Shown here one piece after another: positions 27,201 through 38,705 of a stretch of DNA of 64,000 bases. Origin of the DNA: Plantago ovata (taxonomy: Eukaryota; Streptophyta; Magnoliopsida; Lamiales; Plantaginaceae). The translations under genes and the position numbers were made by a program. Location: the NCBI GenBank assembly GCA_028274465.1, contig CM051458.1, positions 84,092,085-84,156,084 of the forward strand. The letters are read 5' to 3'. The notes below the pieces were generated by a model. The model was given only the letters and a program-made list of their open reading frames with translations, had not been told where the DNA came from and ran no database searches. Within the stretch, counting starts at the first letter, position 1. Each line of letters opens with the position of its first letter.

Positions 27201-28117
27201 ACTTTTTCCCAATTCCACTTCTCCAAACATGCCCTTAACTTTTTCTTCTCTCTTTTTCTTTTTCCTTTTTGTCGTTTTTTTTTCCAAGCTTCGACACCGG
27301 AATATCTACTGTCCCGATGATATGGCGGAATCCACCATTGGAGCTCTGATTCAGAGCTTCAATGGAGATATTTCAGTGTCGGATCTCTAATATTTTTTTT
27401 TTAAATGTAGGAAAAAGGAAAAAGAAAAACAATCAAAAGAATAATATTTGGGGTTTATTTTGTAATAAAATTTGAGATCATTTTAAAAATTATAAAAGTT
27501 ATGTGGCTTATTTGTAATTTTTGTGTGTATTTTGTAATGTTAAAAATATTTGAGGCAAATGTGCAAAAAAATTAAAAATAAAGGTGTTTGGCTAACTTGA
27601 CAATCTGATATTTTTTCAGGGGTAAAATGTCTTTAAACTGTTTTAATTCGTAGAAAGTTAAGTTCGTGGGTTTGAATGTAATTAATCTGACTAACATTTT
27701 GACTAAGAGGGGTTTTAGATGTAATAAAAAAAATCCAAGAGGGGCTAAAATGTAAGAAACCCCTTAATTTATGGAGCGTGATATGTGATATATGAATGTT
27801 GAGTGTATTTATTAATTACTTGCGTATAAATTTGTATTCTTTTGGTATTTGATTGCGTTTCGCTGCCTTGCTTGACTCAAATTGAGCTCTGATACTATGT
27901 TACCAGGCAATTTTGGATCTTGAAACGATAGCGACAAATCATAAGAATGCAGACAATTCGAGAAGAAAGAGGAAAGAGATGAAAAAACGTAAGCCCGTCC
28001 CATGTACATCTTAAGCAGCAATTTTTGTTACACGTCTCTTTAACTCCATTGTGATGTTTTTTCCCAGGTATGCACGAGCAAAGACGGAAACAAAGAAAAA
28101 TGCTAAAACGAGGTTAA
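18233..28117 (+). CDS. DEAD-box RNA helicase, DDX24/Mak5 type
   Basis: Predicted 809-aa nucleolar helicase for 60S ribosome assembly, closest by memory to Arabidopsis RH13. Exons: 18233-18383, 19008-19331, 20381-20565, 20647-20841, 21051-21227, 22519-22892, 23091-23271, 24216-24338, 24434-24550, 25171-25275, 25796-25936, 26076-26141, 26791-26949, 27907-27988, 28068-28117. Total 2430 nt, with all phases consistent. A charged Lys-rich N-terminus is followed by the Q motif ([12 protein letters not shown]), motif [10 protein letters not shown], Ia [13 protein letters not shown], motif [10 protein letters not shown], motif III SATLS, IVFCTS, motif [12 protein letters not shown], motif [10 protein letters not shown], and a basic C-terminus ([25 protein letters not shown]). 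The long insertion between DEAD and SAT is characteristic of DDX24/Mak5. No lesion found. Cys replaces the usual Ser in motif VI. Introns are long and invaded by repeats. Confidence 0.95.
21228..22518 (+). other. Helicase intron 5, 1.29 kb
   Basis: Long AT-rich intron with no coding match. The segment 21280-22080 is A-rich and lacks the T-bias of neighbouring introns, so an inserted repeat is possible; no ends could be defined. Confidence 0.4.
24380..24449 (+). repeat. 51-bp duplication of the exon 9 3' splice site
   Basis: The string CTGTAGGTCTATGTTCATAGAT occurs at 24377-24398 and again at 24428-24449. The second copy is the true exon 9 acceptor and the first bases of the exon (VYVHR). The first copy is an upstream decoy 51 bp away. 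Use of the decoy would keep the frame for 16 codons and then hit TAG formed by the true acceptor. Confidence 0.85.
25553..25811 (+). repeat. 130-bp tandem duplication across the exon 11 acceptor
   Basis: Two near-identical copies, 25553-25682 and 25683-25811, each hold intron sequence, a polypyrimidine tract, a CAG and the first exon bases GACAAAGCTGAGAA. Only the second runs into exon 11. The first copy carries a complete decoy acceptor (TTCAG) whose reading frame stops after ten codons at TAG. Differences are few, so the duplication is young. Confidence 0.92.
27027..27770. mobile_element. Palindromic foldback/MITE-like element in helicase intron 13
   Basis: About 740 bp with arms inverted around a centre near 27338. 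The centre forms nested stems: GACACCGGAATATCT pairs with AGATATTTCAGTGTC, and CCATTGGAGCTCTG pairs with AGAGCTTCAATGG. Further out, TGTTAGTC...GTGAACCCA (about 27141-27171) matches the complement of TGGGTTTGAATG...GACTAACA (about 27667-27697), and the tips share CCCCTCTTAG/CTAAGAGGGG. No transposase. Target-site duplication not resolved. Confidence 0.65.
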
Positions 28118-29690
28118 AAATGCTCATCGCGTTAGTAATCATACGACACCTTTTAGTCTGTTTTATCTTTGAAGATGTTATCCTGAAAGGCTGTCATTCT
28201 AGTCATACTTGATTTATTCTGTCAGTTCCAATTTTGGTCAATGATTTATACTTCCACAGCACTTATTATTTCCAACTTGAAGGGCTCTTGAGTTATGGGC
28301 TGAGTCACATTTCGGTATACATCCATACAAATGGTTTGCATTAGCTTAATAAAAAATGTACTAATTCTAAAAAAAGACCACCTAATAGAGATAGGGAGAC
28401 AAAAAAAAAGATCAAAAGAAAATTTTAAAACCAACCACAATGGAAAATTTGCGGTCTCACACTAACATGCAGACAAACATTAACCTTCGTATTATTAAAC
28501 ATTGACCTTCCTATTATTAAACATTGAACACCAAAAACAGTGAAATCTCACAGCAACATGTTAAATGTTTCAATACCATATAAAATGTTGCATCAGATTG
28601 TGTCAAATGTTTAATTTTAGTAGCACCCCACATCCAATTAACACTTAATGGTTTAGGGTTTTGGATGGGGTGTAGGGATACTTCATAGTTCATTCATCAA
28701 AATATTTTTCAAAGTCCATTATCGTTGAAAAAGTGAATGGCATTGGCAACCGCTACTAACATCCTTTTTAATACATGTGCATGCTCAATTGTGGGCCAAA
28801 TGTTTTACCTCCCGGGTGATAGATTGCCAAGTAACTTCAGTAAAATATTATCCTTAATTTATGTATGAAGAACACAAAATTGATTTAGAGGGTACCGTTA
28901 TGTAGATGTGTATATGTTCAGGTAAAAATAATCAATATTCACCAAACATGACATACAATTTTGTCATCCCTTAAAATAAAAAAAATACTGCAACCAATTT
29001 CTTCATCAAGACGAACACAATCAAAGAAAATGTTAAGAGCCATCGTACACCTTATTTCCAAAATGCTAACAACATGCATGGATGATCGCTGCACTCATTC
29101 ATTGGGAAATTACTTGCACACACTATAAAATTCTACTAAACGAACAGTAGTATAATTCAAATCCAATACATATGAGACCATTTCGTAGGAGACTTCAGCG
29201 CCCTTGGCGGCTGATTGAGTGGTACCAGCTATCGCAGCCTTCTCTGGTTTCTTCAGCAAGAGAACATGGTCCTCCATGAGCAAATGTCACTCCAGCAAGC
29301 AGCTTCCAAATCTGATTATTGTACACAGACCAAATCACAGGCCTAAGAATAATCCTATTTGGTGTCCATGTTAAAACATTCTCTCCCCCCCTCCCCCCCA
29401 AATCTCAGCAGCATAATACTCGAGCAGAATAGCCATATGGACCGATACTATCATGCTGGAAATATAATAGTAGCCTTTCTTTATGAAACTTTTTCAGATA
29501 TTAGTGGACTTGGAATTTAGATTGTCCTCCATGTGTCCTGCAAAGCTATAAATTAAAGAAAGCAACCTACTCAAAGATAACCACTCGTCTCTTGTTACTG
29601 ATAACATGGAAATTTTCTTCGTAACATAGGTAAATGCTATGTGCACAAATGCCAATCCATTTAAAACCAAGCAATTTTGCATTCGTGCTC
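28118..29690. other. Intergenic, 1.6 kb
   Basis: No recognised gene. Short repeats of TATTATTAAACATTGA occur at 28488-28527. The minus strand at 29165-29401 has overlapping short frames that match nothing I know, including one reading MEDHVLLLKKPEKAAIAGTT. There is a C-rich run at about 29383-29398. Confidence 0.45.
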
Positions 29691-31425
29691 CAAAGCCACC
29701 CACTGACCCGGGGGCAGGTGGGGGCGTTAGCTGAAGAAATTCGTAAGAAGGAATCGGGAGTAGCTACGGGGATAGTATTGAGTGCTGGAAATAGGGACAG
29801 GTCTGAAACTAAGTCGAGAGACAGACGGCGATCGAGATCGAGGCATAGGTCGAAACTGAGAAAGGATAAAAGTTCGATCAGGTGCTACAGTTGTGATCAT
29901 ATGGTCATTACAAGAATCAATGCTCAACTCCAGTGAGGGAGGACACGTCGGCAAATACTACGACTGAGTATATCAGCGATGCGCTAGTATTGAGTGCAAG
30001 CAGTCCATTAGAGGCATGGGTGTTGGATTCTGGAGCTTCGTTTCATTCGTGTAGCAAAGCCGAGATGATGGAACAATATACTTCCGGTGATTTTGGTGAA
30101 GTTTATCTAGGAGATGACAAGTCTGCCTTTACAAATCGTGGGGAAAGGAGATGTTCGTTCAGACACCAAATGCTACTGTGTTAAAGTTGCATGATGTTAA
30201 GCACATTCCTGGATTGAAGAGAGATTTACTTTTCATAGGACATTTGGACGATGAGGGGTTCGTCACGACCTTCGGCTGCAGTAGTTGGAAAATGACTAGA
30301 GGAGCTATGGTGGTAGCTCGAGGTAAAAAGGAAGGTACATTGTATATGACTTCGAACACCAAGGACAATGTTCCTCTTACAGGTGAAATTAGTGATGCAG
30401 ATAAAGGGATGGAATTACTATGCTCACAGGAAAAGCTACTAGACCTCAAGACAGTCGGTCTTTGTGAGGATTGTGTTTTCGAAAAGCAGAAAAGAGTGAG
30501 TTTTTCGGATGGTGGCAGAGAGTTGAAAGAGAAGCTAGAATTAATTCATAGTGATTTGAGGGGACTAGCTCCAGTGACATCCCAGGGTGATTCGTTAGAT
30601 GACAGACTTTCATTGATGACTCCATGAGAGCGGGCAAAATCAAAACAGGTCTAAAGGTCAAGTGTTTGAGATCTGTTGATGGTGGAGGACATCAGCTCAC
30701 TGAGTTCAGCGAAAACTGTGATGCGAACAGTATTCAGATGGAAAAGGACCTTAAGAGAAACACCGCAGCAGGAGGGTGCACCAAAAGCTGACAAGGTAGA
30801 TACTCAGGTCGAGGTCTCCTAGTTGATGGAGTTAGACATTTTGAACTCAGGTGGAAGCAGAATAACAGAGAGTGATGAGACGTTTGTTCAGGGAGAACAA
30901 CGTAAGCCAGCTTCAGGTGGGAGCAGATTGGTAGGTAAAGATCAGGTGATCATTCAAGAAGGACTACGTACGCCAGCTTCGGGTGGGAGCAGTACAGCAG
31001 AGGCGCGTAGGAGAACGCAGACGCGTACACAACCGTTGGAAGATTTGCTACGAGGATCCACTCGAGATTGTGGTTCACCAGATAATGTTTCGTCCTCAGA
31101 ACATAAAAATTTGTGGTTGACTAGCTGAGGTGAACCAAGGTGTTATGCAGAGAAATCGATAAAGCGTAACAGGTGGACTTGGAGGGTCAAATAGAGGGCA
31201 GATGGAAGCAAGCATATTCGAGGAAAGAATTTTGCATATATGCTTAAAGAGAAGTCGAAGCTGTGCTCAACTTTAACTTGCTCTAGAGCTTGAACGAGAT
31301 GAACGGCACTGCGAGTTACTTCGAGATTTTCAAGAGTCTATCTATGAGTTACAAGAGACAGAGGTGTATACGAGTTTCGTCTCCAGGTGGGAGATTGCAT
31401 TCGAGATTTGTCTCCGGTGGGAGAT
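29691..31425 (+). mobile_element. Copia retrotransposon relic, pol mostly deleted
   Basis: Ty1/copia polyprotein remnants on the + strand: the end of gag with an Arg/Ser-rich linker and a broken zinc knuckle (CYSCDHM, then a frameshift at HYKNQC, near 29902), aspartic protease WVLDSGASFHSC (about 30018-30053), then the GAG-pre-integrase region (HDVKHIPGLKRDLLFIG, VGLCEDCVFEKQKRVSF, LELIHSDLRG). The integrase catalytic core, reverse transcriptase and RNase H are missing. Only a degenerate stretch with repeated PASGGSR motifs (30840-31010) remains before the polypurine GGTGGGAGAT. The 5' LTR is not found. Several frameshifts; inactive. Confidence 0.9.
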
Positions 31426-31968
31426 TGTTGAGTGTGGATACCAAATTGGATTAGGGAAAGGAAAAGAGATTATAAGGTAATAAGAAAGTGAACTGGAATT
31501 GGAAATAATTTAGACACGGCAGTCAGGCACATCGACTTCTTATTGGTCCAATACCATCATCCCCTATCCTACTTTGTTTCTAATTCATATTCCGGTGCGG
31601 AATTGTATATGTACTACATGGTCTCAACCCCTATATATACTCCCGTGGCCCTTGTAATTTAATACACCAAGACAACTCAAAGCAGTTAGCTTAGAGAGCT
31701 CGAGCAGTTAGCCTAAAGCAGTTTAGTAGTTAGTTATTTATTAGATCCTAGATATTGATAGAGTAGAGACAGTTGATCAGTTATTTCGGGGTCGAAGTTG
31801 TATCCCTACAATTCTCTAATTATTTAGTGGAATCCTGATTTGGTAGTGACCCCATACGTAGTCAAAGTTATTGACGAACTGGGTAACCAATTTTGTGTGT
31901 CTTTCTCGTCCCTGGTTTTCTTGTTCATTCGTTATCCCAGATATATTTGCTGCTTATTTCCTTACACA
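31426..31968 (+). mobile_element. Copia 3' LTR
   Basis: Begins TGTTGAGTGTGG right after the copia polypurine tract GGTGGGAGAT and ends at about CTTACACA. It contains the promoter-like CTATATATACTC (about 31631) and the AATACACCAAGACAACTC transcript-start-like region typical of copia LTRs. The right boundary is inferred from a terminal CA and is uncertain by a few tens of bases. Confidence 0.75.
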
Positions 31969-32464
31969 CCCTAGCGAACCTTGTGCTACTTTTAACTTGT
32001 ACTTTTATATCTAAATCAAGTTATATCGATTCTATATTCTTTTCATATATGGGTATATATATGGTATATATGGTATGATATACATATTATTATGTTGTGC
32101 ACTGTAATCATTACATATGTCTTCTTCTTGCCTTTTGACTCCTTTACAGTTGATTCCAGTGAGAAAATGGCATTTTCAGTGGTTTACTTGCATCTAAAGT
32201 GGTCTTTTTATTTTACTCAAAGAAAGAAATGGTGAATAGTATTATTTTTTCGAAAAGAAATGGTGAATAGTATTGCCACTCCGTAGTAATGTACTAATGT
32301 GGCTTAACATGATGTTTTTCTTCTTCTTTTTTCCTGTGTCATTTGGTGAATGTCTCATCAACCTTCCTATCCAAAGATCTCTTATATATTGGATTGTAAA
32401 AACTACTTTCTCGGTTTCTCCTTTTTGTAATTGTACATGTTTAAACTTTAAACTGTCAATTTCT
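31969..32464. other. Intergenic
   Basis: AT-rich. A short repeated string (AAAGAAATGGTGAATAGTATT) occurs at about 32222 and 32252. No gene. Confidence 0.5.
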
Positions 32465-32466
32465 TA

Positions 32467-32798
32467 GAGCATTCATTATGGTTTGGGGTTTAAATGGAGC
32501 TATAAACATATAAGTTACAAAAGAAACCTCTTTCAAATTGAAGCATCCAATGATTTGGAGTTTAATTGAGACTTCTAGGTGGACCCTATGTACCATATTT
32601 TACTCCATCAACCAATCAAAACAAACAACATTATAAAATAATAATATGGAGGGCTTAATTGGGGCTACTATTTAGTAGCTCTTTTCCAAGTGCTACTATT
32701 TAGTAGCCCCAAAGAAGACTATATTGGAGGTGTTTTTGGGCTTAGTTTGTACTTTAAACTCCAAAGAAGCCCCAAAAAAGCCTCCATAAGGAGTGCTC
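32467..32798. mobile_element. MITE, 332 bp
   Basis: Terminal inverted repeats: GAGCATTCATTATGG at the left end and the complement of CCATAAGGAGTGCTC at the right. The element is flanked by TTA/TA on both sides. The internal motif GCTACTATTTAGTAGC, itself palindromic, occurs twice (about 32669 and 32692). No coding capacity. The TTA flank suggests the PIF/Harbinger group. Confidence 0.75.
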
Positions 32799-33048
32799 TT
32801 ATACACGGGATTTGTTGCGCAACATGAGTATACACTGTTTTTCTCATTGGTATGATATGTAATCTATGTATATTCTAGATTAATATGGTGAAGTTCGATT
32901 ATTCCTACCGCATATCTATTTATATTCTCATTATTATTTCCATATATCAATATTAATATTAATGAGGTGGGACTTTAATTGCAATTTTAACCTAATACGA
33001 GTAATAGTTCAGTCCATGAACTTTATGTCTTTATCGAAGATTGGACTG

Positions 33049-34033
33049 TGTAGACACTCAAAATGTGTCTAGTAAATAATTAAAATCATCAAATTAAATG
33101 ATTTTAATATGCTTCATTTGTGGACTATCAAATTGTGCCACGTGGAAATTGTGAAGATTTTAAAGCCACTCAATATTATTTCTCATGAAATAATCGCGTG
33201 GAAAAGATGAATTATTTTTAGCCAATCAAATGGTGTCACGGAATATTAACTTTGTCAATAGTGTTTTTATAATTAAAAATAATGACAACGGAAAGAAGAC
33301 TCAAATGGACCAATCATGACGCGCCACGTCATAAAATTGATGCAGTTATTAATTAATTGCAAGAGGTAAATACAGAGATAAGATCAAATCTGTATTGACC
33401 AATCAAAATTGGTCCTTCTCTTTTTTCACACCTATATAAGGAGCTCATTCTCCATAAAAAATTCACAACTCACAATTCAGGATCCAGAATTCGAGAGCTC
33501 AAACAGAAGTGAAGGATTCCACAACAAGCCAAGAAGATAGAAGGCATCTTTCTAAGCAAGAACTGCTCCAGTTCTTCAAGAAAGCGAAGACAGCTACAAG
33601 AACAAGTCGAGAAGACACTTGCAGCAACAGAAGATCGAACTCCACCGCAAAGCTCGTGGAGGCACTCGCTCGAAGATCGAAGCAACAGACATTCCAGATT
33701 CAAGATCAAGTCTCTACGTCCCTTGAAGATGTGTTCGTTCGCGAAGATCAAACTCAAGCCCAGACGCTCAATTCAAGATCAAGCCGTGAAGCCCTTGAAT
33801 TGACGCTTTCAAGCGAATTCAAGTCAAGTCCCGTCAAGTTCGAGATCAAGCTGTGAAGGCCATTGAACATACGCACTCAAGTCAAGTCTTCCGTCCTAAT
33901 CAAGATCAAGCACAAGGCCTTGAAGAAGATAGAGACACACAAGTCAAGAAGCTTAAAGACGAAGTCAACGATATCCATTAAAGTCTTGTTACCAAAATTT
34001 CGACGGAAAAGTGCTCTTAGTCCTTGAGTCCTT
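33049..34033 (+). repeat. LTR-like block, possible solo LTR
   Basis: Starts TGTAGACACTCAAAATGTGTC, in which TAGACAC and GTGTCTA pair, and could end at TTGACA (34033). It contains several CCAATCA-like boxes and a strong TATA (CTATATAAGG, 33432-33441). A transcribed-looking region rich in CAAGTCAAGATCAAG repeats follows and creates a spurious 115-codon frame (33509-33856). No target-site duplication confirmed, so the solo-LTR reading is tentative. Confidence 0.5.
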
Positions 34034-35937
34034 GACAGTTGATGGTGGATTACTTATGTTACAATAACATGCATGCGGTAGCCCTAACATGAAAATTACC
34101 CGAGTAAGCATTAGGTCTGAGTTGTCTTGCAGGCATAAAATTTTGTTGATCATCCGAGTCGGAGAGAAGACATTTGTGCTCTAAGGAATGAATTCTTGTA
34201 GGAAAAAGTTGATATAGTATAGAATTATAGATTATAACGAGGCTAGCTGCAGTGACACATAGATAGAATAGTGATCTATCTGTCAAATTGAGGGGAAGAA
34301 CAAATGCCGTTGGATTATTGGGTGAATATATATAGTGCTTTACATTCATGGAGTGCCCACTTAACCATAGCAAAAAGAAACCAAGATAAATATCAAAATG
34401 AGTGAATGAATGAATGAATTTCTTCGATGATCGATGAATGAATCTCATTCGTTCCTTGATTCTTTAAGTAGCTAGTACTAGTACTAGTAGGTCCTTGTTC
34501 GCCACTACTTGACAAATTAATAATAATAATTAAAGTAACTCCATAACACTGCAATATTAATCAAACCAATAACAACGTACTTACGTATATTCATCATATT
34601 CTTGCATGCACGTGTGACTGTTCTAATTGTCTATACGAGAGATTCTTTGTCGGAACAAACTAGCTAGTTAGATTTATTTATTTAGTTTTATCGATTTTAA
34701 TGTCTAGGTACTTGTTGTATATATGTACATAATAAGAACTAAGAAGGAAATGGTTTCAAGATATAAGTCAATGAATTACGTAGCTAGCCTGGAGTACATG
34801 TTTGTTGGATATGATTTACTGATATTCAATAAGTACGTTGGGAGTTTCATCCTCAACTTCTCAGATTTAAGAATTGGACAAAGTAGTAAACAAATTAAAT
34901 GAGTAACTCACTGATTGTATTAAAACTTAGTAGATTTTATGATCGAGGAGCTAGAATTAACTTCCAGAAAATTTAGAATATTGTCTCTTAGTGATGACAG
35001 TATTTAGACCACAAGTCCCCTCGGCTGGGACCTGAATGACTTTCCATGACAAATCATCCGGGAGGGAGATTCTCAATGGCTAGTTTTCCCTCGGATCAGT
35101 CTTTTATTGATGAAATTGGATGAATTACCTAAACCTTATACAGTTATACTTAGCTACTCTAATCCGAGCTATACAAGATGTAAATCTAATCTAAACAGTA
35201 ATAAGACAATAGGGATCGGATGAGTACTTGTAATTTGAATAGCAAAAATCCCATGTCAATTTGGTTACGTTGTTGTCCGAAACACCAATTTCGATTCCAA
35301 TCGTAGAACCCTAATTATTTGGGTGAATTGGGGAAGATTGCGACAAATTTCAAATTTTCCACTTGGGAGTAGAGTAGAGGTCACAATTATATGCCGAATT
35401 CTGTCTTGCTTAATTCACCCGCTATTATGCCTATGAGATTTTCCTTTTCTTTCGTTCTAGTTCAAAAGTCTTTTTTTATCATTGCACCTAAATTTTCTTA
35501 TAATTTCATTTCAATCCACGATTTACAAAAAAAATAAAAAACTTTTATCTACACGTTTGATTTTTGTATTTTCATCTTAAATAAATTTCAGATATTTTTT
35601 TGTTCATAAAACCAACGCCAGCATGACCTTTTTGAATTTTCCCTTATAATCAACTCCAACATGTTTTTCACATACATCATCAATAATCTTGACAAACTCA
35701 AATCTTCCACTAATATCATTAATTATTCCCAAATGGGAACACTAAACATGCAATCCCATCCACAAAAGGTTAAGAGAAAGCTAAACAAGATAGGTATAAA
35801 GAAAACCAACTAGTAATGTGTATGCTTTTCTCACTATAAGTTTGATGGAGACAAATAGTACTATGCCGCATCAATCAATACATTATGTGAATTTTCTCTT
35901 TTTCAAAACAAATCATGAGGTGAAGAATCAAGAACCT
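34034..35937. other. Intergenic, 1.9 kb
   Basis: No gene recognised on either strand. A (GAAT)n run lies at 34401-34420. The sequence is AT-rich without visible coding or RNA-gene features. Confidence 0.5.
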
Positions 35938-35946
35938 AACTTTCAT
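35938..35946. repeat. 9-bp target-site duplication, left
   Basis: AACTTTCAT, identical to 40302-40310 on the far side of the Mutator-like element. A 9-bp duplication is the hallmark of Mutator-family insertion. Confidence 0.93.
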
Positions 35947-36299
35947 CGGCTTTTCTACGGTCAGGCAGGCTTTCGCCTTGCCTGACAACAGGCACCCAAT
36001 GAAAAGGTGACACGTCATTCGCCTTCGCCAACCCTTCGCCAATAAGTTTAAATAATTATTTTTATTCATTTTTTGAGTTAAATATAAATTTACTTAAATA
36101 ACCTTGAATTAAATTAATAAATAAAATTATTAAATATTTACATATATTATTATTATTTTAATTTTCGTCGGGCCCATATGTGGGCTTAGGCCGGATCGGG
36201 CCGGGCCCGATCATTGACCGGCGACCGTAATCCGGCCTTATCGGCCCGGCCCGGATCCATATCCAATATGGGAGTCTATTTAAAAAATTATTAGATTTA

Positions 36300-36372
36300 A
36301 ATGTTGCTGGCGAGACTCGAACCCAAGCCCTAATAATGGAAATCAGCTTACTTAACCAACAGGAGAAAGTTC
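36300..36372 (-). repeat. tRNA-like (SINE-type) A/B-box sequence in left arm
   Basis: On the minus strand TGGTTAAGTAAGC (A-box-like) is followed by GGTTCGAGTCTC, a good RNA polymerase III B box. It does not fold as a full tRNA: the anticodon arm and acceptor stem are absent. A similar pair in opposite orientation lies at 39905-39965. Confidence 0.5.
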
Positions 36373-38058
36373 CAATTTGGTTTAATTGATGATGTTTTAA
36401 ATATAAGTAATATATTTTGTATAATGAAAACATTTTAATTGTGAATTTGCATTTCTGTGTATATTATTAATCTTAAACTACAATAAACTTCTCGTTGTAT
36501 TTGAATTGTTTTTTTTACTCTGATAGATCGACCAACGAAATTAATTCATTATTCTAACCTAGATAATGATCATCCTTACCCTACGACTCACATGATGACT
36601 AGTTTGTAAATGTGTTGTCTAGTTGAAATATTATTTATAAATTTTTGTAAATAATAAACAAATTGTTAGTAAGAACGGATAGAACAACATATATGGCTTG
36701 TTACAATGAGGCTAGCTATTAAGTTGCTTCTATATTTGTGATATAGTTGAGACAATGTAAGTTGATATCTATGAGTTTGAACATTATCTCGCATCTCAGT
36801 GATTGTCATAATTTGTTAGTTTGTTGTGGAGTATCCATTTGGAGCTCAAACTATGTCCTTTCTCGATCTCCGAAAGATACTTTGGAGTCGTAAGTCTATG
36901 AGATGAGCTTTTGTTTAATTTGTCTTTTAGAATTTGTTATGAACTTATTAGAAGTGGACTTTATTAGGACTTGCTAAAGAGATATGAGATACCCATGGAT
37001 TGTGTGATCTTCAGTTGAATTAATTGGTTTTATTTGGACCGACTTAAGAGAGTTGATATACCCATCGTGTGTTGGCTTGAATCGACTTTGTTGGGTTTTA
37101 GCGTGTGTAGATTTTAATATTCAGTTAGGTGTAGAGAGTTGAATAACTCCTCAAGCGCGTGGAAATAAAATTAATATTTAATTTATGTTTTATTCGCATT
37201 TTGACATTTTCATGTTATTCTTGATTAATTCGATTCGGGTAGGGTCGTTACATATCAATGTCATAAATCATTTATCCGTCACATTAATTTATAAACGAAT
37301 GTATTTCGATATATACTAATTCCGAACGTGAACTTTTATGACTTGATCAAGTGATAACGTACTATTACTTTCTCGAAGGATCTATATATTATATAATGCA
37401 AACCACACGCTAGTCTGTAATGCAACATTATTAAAACTCCACATCTCAATTGCCATCAACCAGTGACATGTTTTAAGACTTATAAGATCTAAAACTCACT
37501 TAATGATTACTTTCAGTCCATGTAGTGGGAACATATGTGTATATGTGTGTGTATGTCAACGAAAAAAACCATAATAACATTCGCGAGGAATAGAAAACCA
37601 CCTGTGATGTAGGGTACTTTGATGATACGGTCTTTTTATTCACGAATAATCAAATAAGTCTATAATATGGTTTAATGTATATGCTAATAACTTATCAATT
37701 GTATCTCAATTTTTATTAGAAGATCTACGATTGCATTCAGACACTATTTTGAATTTAATCCTAATAAGTGTATGTTGAATATTTTTGAAAAATAAATATG
37801 ATAATAATATAATAATATATATAAATTAAAAAATTCAGTAGAATTTAATTAGAGGACTAATTAATTAAAGGAGGGAAGCCTGACCAAAATTTTAGTCTCA
37901 ATTTCCCCCCACTCGATAGGCTAAGTTTTACTAAAAAAAATAAAATATGCCAAGTCCCCAACCCTAGATCTAAAATTTTATTTCCAATTTCAATCATCCC
38001 TCTTTCTCCTCCTCTGCTCGATCGACTCATCTCTTCTCACCGGCCACCACCACCACTC

Positions 38059-38659
38059 TCACCGGACTTTCCCATCACGAATCACGACCACCTCTGCACC
38101 ACCACCAGTCCACCGACTCCACTCTCCAGACTGTGCGTCGTCTCTGCACCACCACCACTTCACGGCGTCGTACAACTCCAATACACCGCTGCCATCCTCC
38201 CACACCGTCGTCGCCTCCTCACCGCCAGCTGATTCTGGACTTAAGAGATCGTGGTTGTGTTTGGGTACAAACAATTTAACGCGGTACATACCATCCTCTA
38301 GAGCAACTCGAAAGCATGCTTTACAGTCAACCCTGTGATTTGCTTTTGGTGTTCTAATTTGTGGACCTGGACGTTCTCTACGATGACCAGCAGAAGAACA
38401 TTCCCATACCTGGTTCATTACCCGCGTCTTGTCTTTATTGTAACCTTTATGGGCTTTCCGGACATTAAATCCTTTCCGTGCACCGTAGCTACGATAAAAT
38501 ATGTCAGCATCATCAATGGTTCTAAAAGTCAATTGTGTCCTCATCGAGAGGAAGAGCACCATCACCAAACATCTGAACATCATCATTTTCTGAATCTTCA
38601 TCTGAATTCAGATGCTCGTCAACATGTACATCATCAGCTTCTGAGTTCTTCTCGCCCAT
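38059..38659 (-). pseudogene. FAR1/FHY3-type DNA-binding domain, frameshifted
   Basis: On the minus strand an ATG at 38659 opens an acidic leader ([18 protein letters not shown]). After a one-base frame change near 38530 comes a FAR1 domain: [57 protein letters not shown]. This WRKY-GCM1-fold zinc domain is found in FHY3/FAR1 transcription factors and MULE transposases; the Cys and the HNH ending are visible. Transposase and SWIM domains are absent. In the first frame the stop falls just before the domain (TAG, about 38523), so the leader and domain are not joined without a shift. It lies directly downstream of ERCC1 exon 3, with no stop between them. Confidence 0.85.
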
Positions 38660-38705
38660 ATTGGTTCTTATTATACGAAGAGAATTGAACAATAGAAGTA
38701 CGAAC

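Noticed and set aside
33509-33856. 115-codon Ser/Gln-rich ORF
   Set aside because: Composition follows from CAAGTCAAGATCAAG-type LTR sequence downstream of a TATA box; no domain.
36300-36372. tRNA gene
   Set aside because: Only A- and B-box-like strings are present; no acceptor stem, D arm or anticodon arm can be built.
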